Positions 14,301 to 64,000 of a stretch of DNA of 64,000 nt are shown piece by piece. How positions within the stretch are numbered: the stretch's first letter is position 1; the number at the start of each line of letters is the position of its first letter. The notes below the pieces were generated by a model, which was not told the origin of the DNA, did no database searches, and worked only from the letters and a program-made list of their open reading frames with translations. The position numbers and the translations under genes were made by a program. The stretch covers positions 266,926 to 330,925 of the forward strand of contig QLIY01000016.1 in the NCBI GenBank assembly GCA_003260075.1, written 5' to 3'. This DNA is from Phallusia mammillata. Taxonomy: Eukaryota; Chordata; Ascidiacea; Phlebobranchia; Ascidiidae.

Positions 14301-17300
14301 ATAAAAAACTGCAAAGGTTGCGTTTTCAGCAGGGTTAACGTTTAGTTAATGCATGAGCATGCTTAATTGATCACGTCATAGGTATGTGACGTGGCAATAA
14401 ACAATCGCCGCGTTCCATTTGCTTGGCAATTACAGAACGTTTCTTCTTTTCAATCTTTTGAACAGTTGTATTTTTTCTACTAGAAGCAGAATTTCATTAC
14501 TTTTAACAGATTACTGAACATCCAAAATGGCGGGACTACTCATTAGGACCAGTGGTTCCCAACTTTTATGGGCGAATTCCTCACTTAACAATTCAAAACC
14601 TTTTCATTCCACCCAAATAGACTATACAGTATCTTCTAAATATAAACCATACAAAGATCATTTCAAAGTGGGTCTTTTATCAACTTCCTAGGTTATATTC
14701 CCAGAGCAAAAGTGTATGTATACGAACTACAAATGTCTGTGTTATCATGAAAAACTTAAGAGGAGGTGAAAGAGAGGACTTACAATTGTTGACGCATAGC
14801 TTGAGAACGCCCAGTGCTGCAGGAAGCATTCGGAGATGGGAATGGTGGTTGTGGGATGATCTTACAGCTGTGAGTAACATGGGTAGCGACCCCGTCAACC
14901 TAGCTCGCAAAGCAAAGCGGCGATCTAAAGTAAATAAAGGTGAGGAGTCATCAAAGTGTTTGTCAACTGAAGTGTGCAGTTAATGTTTACAGTGAATATT
15001 TACAATGGGGGGGGGGGGTGCAAAGCGACGATCTAAGGTAAATAAAGGTGAGGAGTCATCAAGGCGTCTGTCAACTGAAGTGTGCAGTTAATGTTTACAG
15101 TGAATATTTACAATGGATTGAATATACTAATAACACACAGCTGTAGGTGTTAAACCTTTACAGAATTAAACCATTTGTTTTAAGAATTGCCAAAGGTTAG
15201 CAACTCATACATCAAACTATGTAGAATCATTTTTAACCCAACAAACAGTTCGCCACTAATGATTTTATTTGATTTCAATGGTCACACATTTTACAAATCT
15301 GGTACAGTAACATTCCATTTAAGTTTGCACTTAAGTATGATAAAAATAATGCAAATCTAGATTCAACTATTTCAGCAATTTATTGATATTTTTAGAACAT
15401 TTCAAACAACCTAGTAACAGATAATTGTATCATAAAAACAGATTAAAAAAATTGCAGTGCTGAAACATTTAATTTAAACATATCATGACTTGTATACTAA
15501 AGCATCTTACACTCCAAGCCTTGATAAATAATAGTGTATTTCATATAATCATATTTTAGCTAGTCCTTACATTACTTTGGGCCTTACATTACACATATCA
15601 ATTAAATTTTTGATTTACCCTTTTGTCCCAGTTTTGCCAGCAGGGTAATAATAGCAGACATAAGTCGCCAATCCAAGTCTGCTCCCAAATAGGACAAAGT
15701 GTGAAGCAGAACTCGAGTTGCATCATGCGATATCAACCTCTTCATAGCTGTGTTTCCCTCATTTGCAAGTTGAGCTAGTGTGCTTACAAGGGCTAGACAT
15801 GCCCCTTGGTCATTGCAACTCTAAAATTTAGTTAGTGGGTTTATATATAGATAATTGTAGTCAGTTTTTAAATGGATAATGTGCCAGGTTTATAACTATT
15901 GTTGTAATAGGCAAAATGAATAGGTTTTTAGTAGTCTTTCAATCTTAAATATTCATACATATGCATAAATACGAACATACCATTAAACCAGGGGTCGGCA
16001 ACCCCTGACATGCATGCCAACCTTGGTGGTTTTTCATGGCACGCCAACCGATTTGCGTGTTTATATTAAAGTANTATTGTTGTAATAGGCAAAATGAATA
16101 GGTTTTTAGTAGTCTTTCAATCTTAAATATTCATACACGTGTATAAATAGAAACATACCATTAAACAATATTGTATGTTCTAAAACAGTATTGTATGTTC
16201 AAATTAAACAGTATATAAAACAACATACTGTACCAATTACAATAAAAAATGTATTTACAAAACATATATGTATAATTGACTTTATCTTTACAAACAAACC
16301 ATTGAAAAAACATTTAAAAAATCGCAAACATGTAATTAAACCTACTTCCAATGTTGACAAAATAATGTCCAGCCCTGCCTTGCTTGTTACATCTTTTTTG
16401 GTTGCCTCTGCAAAACAGCAGTGGAGTATTATTGGCCAATCAAAACAACAATTCTAAAAAACACATGACACATGCAGCACTGCCTGTTTGTGTCACAGCT
16501 TTTATCTCAAAGCTGTAAAAAAGTAATTATATAAATGTTGATAATAACAAATCCAACTGAATGTTAGATATGAAAATAGAAAGCATGAAAAGTATACCAT
16601 GAAAACAATGTACAGTATGTTAAAGAAAAAGTTGTAACCCAAAAGGGTGTTATACCAAAAACTGTGAAAAAAATATTAGTGCATTTAAATGCAACATATA
16701 CCACAATATTATCATGCACATAGACTTACGAAGAGACCTTTTCCACATGTTGTTTACTCTAGCACAAGCAAGAACAGATTAGCTGCAAATGAACGCTAGG
16801 CCTAATGAGCCAAACATAACAAATCAGACGCATTGCCAAATATGACCACTGCAGCCTGTCTAGACAGAAGTGTGCCCACAATAGCTTATAAGCACTTGAA
16901 AACACTCAAAATGCCTTAAAGTACAGTAGTTTATACACACATAAAAGGTTTTATACAGAGGTTAAGCGTGTTGTACCTTGGTTATTGACAAGTTGAAGTA
17001 GTTTGTGACATAGATATCTTGTTTGTTCGCGATCTGGATTGCTTGATATGCCGAGTTTTTCCAAAGAAGATAACACAACTTTGGCCCGAGATCTGCACAT
17101 AATAAATAAACATTTTTGTTGGTTGGTTTAAGCAAACACTAGTAATATATTTTATTTGACACCATAACATAAGAAAACATTGCAAAAAAAATACAGTTTA
17201 AAATAGAAGACATAGGTGTCATATACATAAAAAAATAGGTTGGAGTGTTAGCGTGTTAGAAAAATCTGCATGTAGAAGAAGCATTAGTCAAACAGTAAAT

Positions 17301-18222
17301 AGAAAAAGCAGAAAATTGGCCTAATGTGTGTGTTGTGGCATCACTTAACAGCCTTGGGAAAAATACTTAACTATTACCCAAGATTGACATAAATATTTGG
17401 TTCCAATAAAAGACACCAACTATCAACAGTAACTGTTCACAAAATCGCTTTTAGTAGAAACCTGGGATAAAGGCAGTGTCAGCATTTAGTAACCACCCAA
17501 CATATCAGATTCCAAACAGCAACAAAGAAAACACCGGTGAAAACACTGTTACAACAAGGCTGAGCAGGCCAGAAGGGCATTGACCATTGTCAGCAATGAA
17601 TTGGGCATTTGGGGCGGTGAGATTTGGTTGTGTACAGACATGTCCAGTTGGGAATTACAAATAAACTGTGTGGCTCACATGTGAAAAGGGATTACCTTTG
17701 ACAAAAAAGCTGTACAAACACTACTTACATTGTCTAACTAAACAAAAACTATTTTTGAAAATAATGTCTTTGTCTTCAAATTTAATGAATAATAGGCTTA
17801 AGTGCATGTTAGTTACCAAACTAAATATTTAATACATCCAATTTACTGTATAACTGTTTAAAACTGCACATAATGTACAATAAAGGTAGTTGCCATAATT
17901 AGATGAAACCATACACATTGTAGCAACAGCTATGATGCTTAGCACTAGATACTTGCATTCTTTATTATTAAACTGGTGCTGTTTTCATGGAGACAAAGTT
18001 ACTTGGCTTTCATTATGTTTTAATGTTAGTAAAAGATCTAAAAATATGTTTAACACACAGACACTTTGTTTTGTAGTACAGTATTGCCCAGGTAGTCATT
18101 GAAATAATCAATGTGTGTAGAGTGTCTGTAAACAACAAACAAAATCCCTGCCGAAAAAACAATCAACAACAAAACACTTACTTCACTTCAGTAGATCCTT
18201 TGCTTGACTTTGTTGAAGACAT
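139..18222 (-). CDS. AGTPBP1: AGTPBP1/CCP1 cytosolic carboxypeptidase 1, 5' part (16 exons, runs off left edge)
   Basis: CCP1 is an M14-family metallocarboxypeptidase that trims polyglutamate side chains and C-terminal glutamates from tubulin in cytosol, axons and axonemes. Exons in transcript order: 18182-18222, 16977-17092, 16346-16407, 15619-15820, 14784-14924, 14066-14162, 13687-13727, 12173-12322, 7609-7683, 5809-5982, 4848-4975, 4251-4364, 3334-3600, 1953-2025, 1166-1328, 139-677. Every junction is GT-AG and all phases agree, giving about 770 residues. Recognition rests on my recall of vertebrate CCP1: the helical N-terminus, the DRRFALRARLTGSLP and KFGRRSFIEAGGIEVLY segments, an acidic stretch, EDLKMYEKYFPEL, and FESGNLR just before the catalytic half. 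The zinc-binding HxxE and catalytic residues lie beyond the window. The start is ATG at 18222 (MSSTKSSKGST). The gene is divergent from SPAG17. Exon 16 carries an artefactual duplication. Confidence 0.92.
1166..5982 (-). CDS. AGTPBP1: AGTPBP1 exons 10-15: linker with acidic stretch
   Basis: Exons 5809-5982, 4848-4975, 4251-4364, 3334-3600, 1953-2025 and 1166-1328 encode about residues 309-614. Exon 10 continues the helical region (VESLLSVATLILRRCQKK). Exon 11 is strongly acidic (DDESEDDDAFDDDEEE), matching the acidic linker of vertebrate CCP1. Exon 12 carries HEDLKMYEKYFPELQEF, the most diagnostic linker motif. Exons 13-15 are less conserved and were placed by splice sites and phase. An isolated n at 5000 lies 25 bases from the exon 11 acceptor. 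A poly-G run at 4094-4105 separates two copies of the intron 12 region, so the exon 12 3' end appears twice (about 4066-4093 and 4251-4274); only the higher copy is complete. Confidence 0.85.
1654..1833. mobile_element. hAT-type MITE, 180 bp
   Basis: Terminal inverted repeats CAGTGGTGGGATTCA and TGAATCCCACCACTG bound the element. The flanks CCTATAAT (1646-1653) and CCTATAAC (1834-1841) are an 8-bp target duplication with one mismatch, as for hAT. No transposase; it lies in AGTPBP1 intron 14. Confidence 0.8.
5500..5789. mobile_element. hAT-type MITE, 290 bp
   Basis: It starts CAGTGGTTCTCAAC and ends GTTGAGAACCAATG, inverted repeats with one mismatch. The 8-bp flanks CCTTTAAG and CCTTAGGG agree at only 5 positions. 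It lies 19 bp from the donor of AGTPBP1 exon 10. Confidence 0.65.
6448..6580. repeat. Three tandem copies of a 45-60 bp unit
   Basis: AAGGTTTGGTTTGGGTGACC followed by GCTAAGTAGTTTTA occurs three times in a row. An inverted copy lies at about 2418-2462, in a different AGTPBP1 intron. Confidence 0.65.
7609..18222 (-). CDS. AGTPBP1: AGTPBP1 exons 1-9: armadillo-like helical N-terminal region
   Basis: These nine exons encode about residues 1-308, the helical repeat (armadillo-like) region of CCP1. Landmarks are SLEKLGISSNPDREQTRYLC (exon 2), KAGLDIILSTLE (exon 3), LALVSTLAQLANEGN (exon 4), LTGSLPMLLTAV (exon 5), GRAGAVNVLFKVATSL (exon 6), LAALNLLIRHSK (exon 7), NASRAVALSITPHMLS (exon 8) and FGRRSFIEAGGIEVLY (exon 9). 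The donor of exon 3 is GTAGGT, weaker than the usual GTAAGT of this gene. The exon 8-9 intron (7684-12172) is by far the longest and holds two hAT elements, a foldback and the 816-base gap. The 5' end of exon 5 is partly repeated across a poly-G run at 15007-15018; the repeat is not a real exon. Confidence 0.9.
7833..8139. mobile_element. hAT-type MITE, 307 bp, perfect 8-bp target duplication
   Basis: Ends are CAGGGGTGTCCAAAC and TTTGGACACCCCTG. The target duplication GTCTACGC (7825-7832 and 8140-8147) is exact, so the insertion is recent or well preserved. It lies in AGTPBP1 intron 8 and is non-coding. Confidence 0.88.
9118..10912. repeat. Long inverted repeat (foldback arms) around the gap
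   Basis: About 90 bp at 9118-9207 (from TGGTGAAAATAACGGCCCAA) reappears as its reverse complement at about 10823-10912. A diverged third copy of the arm is at 25530-25608. The inner part is obscured by the gap and an n at 9208. Confidence 0.6.
9903..10718. other. Assembly gap (816 n)
   Basis: A run of n bases lies in AGTPBP1 intron 8. The sequence before it (about 9209-9902) is repeated after it (about 11042-11777), so the gap probably joins two versions of one region and its true size is unknown. Confidence 0.95.
11115..12050. mobile_element. hAT-type non-autonomous element, about 0.9 kb
   Basis: Inverted ends CATAGGCGTCGA and TCGACGCCTATG are flanked by an exact 8-bp duplication ATGGTGCA (11107-11114 and 12051-12058). 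A 51-base poly-C run (11256-11306) replaces some internal sequence and an n sits at 11838. A second copy of its left part, with the same flank, lies at 9282-9902 before the gap. The interior has no long credible ORF. Confidence 0.8.
15989..16073. mobile_element. Truncated hAT-type end
   Basis: A CAGGGGTCGGCAACCCCTG end is cut off by an n at 16074, after which the sequence repeats that from about 15896. Other single hAT ends are seen at 14552, 21861-21882, 33990-34005, 35226 and 50364. Confidence 0.5.
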
Positions 18223-19560
18223 TATTTCTATCCATTACATTAGACACCTTTCAGTCATTTATTACCTTCTGCAATTTAGCAAATTGTTAAAATTTTCTTG
18301 ACACAACTGGTTACATTAATTGTATACAAGTTGCTGAAAGTCTAATTGCGATAAAGTGTGTCAAACATATATCGATGCATTTCATCTTCTCATGACGGAG
18401 CAAAAGTTACCGTACATAAAATGCTTTTTTACAGTCTAATCAAGATTTCAAGTAATTTTAATACTTATTTTATGTCATACAGTTAAAACAGTTTTGAATA
18501 CACTTTGCCACTTTTTGCACAACAATGAGATGAACATTCATTTGAGTGAGGCTTATAGTGGCATAAGAATTGTAATCTAAACCATAGCCGTTTGTTGAGA
18601 AAATCATTACTCACATAAGCAAGCTGGCATAACGGTCATATGATTGCCAGATTATGCTAACTGAGTATGACTAACAATCAGCAGAAAATCTGCTAAGGGG
18701 TTCAAACTCATCATAAATACATTTTTGCTAACCAAGATTTTACACATAACCACCCTTGCAACAGAACTATCAATTAAATCGACAGAAAAACACATACTGG
18801 TCACAAAATTACATTAAAAGTGACAGCAAAGTTTATGTTTAATTCCATTACAGTGGAGACAACAAAGAACACGCTAAACGCATAACTAAAACAACAAAAT
18901 TTACTCTCATAATGAATACTTTGGCAAAACAAACAGTGTAAGGAAAACACAAACAGATTTGCTTTCACTCTAAACTTGCTATGGACAACTCAGTCTATCT
19001 ATTACGAAACTCGCCGGCAAAAGAAAACAATTGTAGGTTTAGCGAACCAGAACCGTTTTGTTGTTTGTCAAATGCCTTTTTTCATATCGACCAATGTGGC
19101 TTAAATCAATACATGTAGTTTTATAAGTATACCTTGATTTTATTTTTACTCAAACATCAACTCTTGTTATTTGATAAAAATAATTGTTGTTTTGAGTATT
19201 TTGTGTGAATAAAAAAATATTTTACCTTTAGCGTCACTTAGCGGCAAGACTTAGTTGTCATGGAAATGAAATATCCTTGATAACACAGCACATTTATTTA
19301 TGTTTTACGACCAAATTTTACAAATTAAACTGTTACGTTCAAAAATAAAAAATTTTTTAAATTATTTAGAAAAAATAGTACCAATTACACACATTTTTAT
19401 CTCTTATTGCCTTAAAAACGTTCAATACAAATTATATTTTACCATATTCTGTAGCAATGGATCAAAGATAATCAACAATTCCGACAACTGCATAAACTTA
19501 AAAGTGCTATTTTCAGGTTATTGTTCAGTAGCCTTGATTTCTCACATTTTAGGTTTCAAA
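18223..19560. promoter_or_regulatory. Head-to-head intergenic region between AGTPBP1 and SPAG17
   Basis: The two start codons face away from each other across 1,338 bp. No coding exon, poly-G junction or obvious transposon is visible here, which contrasts with the surrounding introns. The region is AT-rich, has a CCAAT at about 19092 and a candidate RFX X-box at 19254. An in-frame open stretch precedes the SPAG17 ATG (from about 19300), but it does not resemble the family's N-terminus and is taken as 5' UTR and promoter. Transcription start sites cannot be placed from sequence alone. Confidence 0.6.
19254..19267 (+). promoter_or_regulatory. Candidate RFX X-box
   Basis: GTTGTCATGGAAAT matches the ciliary X-box consensus (GTTRCCATGGNAAC type) at 12 of 14 positions, with both half-sites recognisable. 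It lies about 290 bp upstream of the SPAG17 start codon, the usual distance for ciliary-gene X-boxes. That it binds RFX is inference. Confidence 0.4.
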
Positions 19561-61851
<42,291 letters not shown>

Positions 61852-62152
61852 TTGGTAAATAGGTTGGATCCCCCCCCCCCTACGACAACAGGACCGAAGC
61901 GATGCCTTCTGGCGGGAAAGCCCCTGGCGTGAAACTGTGTTCGCACAAGCCACCGTCTCGGGAAGGAATTGTTCGACCAATCAAAATGACTGCAAGTTAA
62001 TTGGTAAATAGGTTGGACACATATAGTGTGCTTTTTTACACTAATTGTTGTGTTGTATTTTTAGGTCCTGTGTTCTCGCAAGTGTTTTTTCCATTACTAT
62101 GAAGTTTTGAAGTTGCAAAAATGTATTTGAATTTATTTTTTCAATAAAGGTT

Positions 62153-62158
62153 TTATGG
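62153..62158 (+). terminator. SPAG17: Poly(A) signal of SPAG17
   Basis: AATAAA lies about 300 bp after the stop codon at 61851, or about 160 bp after the repeated copy of exon 43 ending near 62000. It follows a T-rich stretch, as expected of a 3' UTR end. Confidence 0.55.
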
Positions 62159-64000
62159 CTGTGTCAAACCAATGTCTTTTTTGTAGATTATCCCACCGTT
62201 ATTCAAACAGGGTACACAGGTACAGACAGATCTAGATAGGGGTTTTACCATAGCTGTAAAAGTTACAGTGTTTGTATGATTGCCTATGCAGCACAATTTC
62301 GATAAATTTTTTGTCTTTCTTCACCGAAATATATTACTTTGCATTCACAAGTTCTTGCTTGGCAATAAAATAGCAACATTTGTCCTGGTAAGCACTGGTT
62401 TATACAACTGCTAAAATAGTCCAGGAGATATTTCGGTTACATGTTTATTGACAGTTTCATAAAAACAGTTAGCGAATTAGTGTGTACACCACGTCTGAAG
62501 AAAGGGCAAACTACTTTGTTTAAACAGCAATATTTTATCTTTCTTGTTGCAGCACCCATATTTTGTTGCATACTTACAAGCTAATGGACCATAACAAGCT
62601 TAAAAGACAAAATAGGATCACCATGCATTGGTTAAAACATGTATCAACACATTTACACCTATTTCTATGGTAAAATCTGGAAAGACTGATATTATGTGGC
62701 TAGGTACCACGAATACGAGTATTTTAAACACAAATTATTTGAATCAAAGCTGAAAAAGAAAAAAAACGTTGACAAAAATGTTTTAAAGTAACACAGTTAT
62801 TTACAGTTCCACTAAGTAGTCTTTAAACTGTATTCTACACTGCTCAACAAAAATGGTTGATTAAGAATGTTGAATATCTTTTTGTAGCTAAACAATATGA
62901 AAGGCACAACAAAATACACACACAGAAAATGTTTCATTTTCAGTTATTAAATGCCGTAAAAATTAGTGAGTTTAGGCACATGCTTATTGGAACAAAAGTC
63001 AAATACCGTAGGCAGGTTTTTCAGTGCAATGCTGGATGGAATATTGTTGACGCAAACAATTACAAAACAACACTATGTTTCCTTGCAAAGACTGAATATG
63101 TGAAACGACATTATGTCACAGCCCTATGGTTGCAATATGAAGGGTTTAACAATATAAGTAGTATTTTTCATACAGTTTCACACTTTGTAAAACCATGAAA
63201 ATAAACTAACATAGGTTTTTATACACATATCTACCGTAAAATAAAGTCATACACAAAAACATCAACACTACCAGATATTTGCATTATTATTAGACTTGAT
63301 TAGTCTGTAGGCCATAGTGAGGTAAATGTGAACTCACTGAGGGCCAAGCAGTGTTATTCTTCATTCATGCAATATTTCAGCTAATATCGTGCAAGCACTA
63401 CTTAGCTCCAGGCATTTGTTTCAAGACCTGTAAAATAAACGCCAGTTAAAAAAGTTGAAGAATAATGTTTTATTAAGCTGCGTTGAATGCTTTTACAATG
63501 TTTTATTATTCTTAAACAATATGTTGGATTTTTTGAGTTATGGACCAGGTAATAAATTCGTGTTATAGTAAGCACAAGTAAACCAATAAAATGGTAGACC
63601 AGTTATTAAGTAATAAAATGGTATTAAGTAAAATATTTTTTAACATGTATATATAACTAAAAGTTGTGCTATTATTTAAGACAAATTTCTTTTTGATATT
63701 TAAAACATTTGATGTGTACTGTTTCACCAATATGCCACTTATATTTGATGATGCTCATTATGCTTGCTTATAGATACCAATGGTGCTGTAAAGGCCAAAC
63801 GTAAATTCTTAGGAAAGAATGACTTAAAATTTTTGTATGCGTTTGATATTTAAATGGCACAAAAACATAAATTTACGAACTACCCCTATTAACACCTCAA
63901 ACCCATGTAAATTAAAACAAAAACCTAGCCATGAAAAACATAAATTTAAGTACCCCTCCTATCAACATCCAAACATGTAAAAAAAACTGTATTACCTTTG
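62159..64000. other. Intergenic / 3' flanking sequence
   Basis: This AT-rich stretch shows no conserved protein segment, RNA gene or clear transposon apart from the weak minus-strand exon candidate. An open frame at 62857-63198 (113 codons, plus strand) has no splice context or recognisable similarity and is probably chance. Confidence 0.5.
63398..63427 (-). CDS. Possible last coding exon of a minus-strand gene beyond the right edge
   Basis: On the minus strand an acceptor (TTATTTTACAG) is followed by nine sense codons, VLKQMPGAK, and a TAG stop. At the right edge (63990-64000) the minus strand reads CAAAG then GTAATA, a possible donor. Together these could be the end of a gene convergent with SPAG17. 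The exon is very short and no family is recognised, so this is weak. Confidence 0.25.
   Translation of the reverse strand, partial: VLKQMPGAK

Noticed and set aside
16725-16765. Candidate AGTPBP1 exon (AACAACATGTGGAAAAGG) with a GTAAGT-like donor
   Set aside because: It would introduce a stop in the required phase, and the exon at 16346-16407 supplies the conserved segment in the right phase.
62857-63198. 113-codon plus-strand open frame downstream of SPAG17
   Set aside because: No recognisable similarity, no domain and no splice or promoter context; AT-rich chance frame is more likely.

Overview
This is a eukaryotic, AT-rich, intron-rich window from an animal genome. The proteins align closely with vertebrate orthologues, introns are short to medium, and the DNA is crowded with short hAT-type MITEs and tRNA-derived SINEs. 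Exon copies that look allelic differ by several percent, almost always silently. This suggests a highly polymorphic marine invertebrate deuterostome; an ascidian such as Ciona is my best guess, not proven. No bacterial-style operon, CRISPR array, virus or defence system is visible.

Layout. (1) 139-18222, minus strand: the 5' two-thirds of an AGTPBP1/CCP1 (cytosolic carboxypeptidase, tubulin deglutamylase) gene. Sixteen exons are in consistent phase and encode about 770 residues; the zinc-carboxypeptidase domain lies off the left edge. (2) 18223-19560: a 1.3 kb head-to-head intergenic region with a candidate RFX X-box. (3) 19561-61851, plus strand: a complete SPAG17/PF6 (ciliary central-apparatus C1a protein) gene of 43 exons, about 2,300 residues, poly(A) signal at 62153. 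Its last intron looks like a U12-type AT-AC intron and intron 4 like a GC-AG intron. (4) Inside SPAG17 intron 22 (38320-45572), on the minus strand, sit two nested membrane-protein genes: a 4-exon leucine-rich-repeat transmembrane protein and a 2-exon single-pass mucin-like protein of unknown function. (5) 62159-64000 holds no clear gene apart from a weak candidate last exon of a minus-strand gene.

The two main genes fit together: one edits polyglutamate side chains on axonemal tubulin and the other builds the central pair apparatus, so a shared, possibly RFX-driven, divergent promoter is plausible.

The strongest structural signal is an assembly one. About thirty poly-G or poly-C runs (10-87 nt) and seven isolated n bases mark joins, most of them between two near-identical copies of the same 40-1,450 bp segment. 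Several cut exons, break reading frames or duplicate exons out of phase. They are best read as unmerged alleles or read-end artefacts, and the exon models here were built by ignoring the spurious copy.
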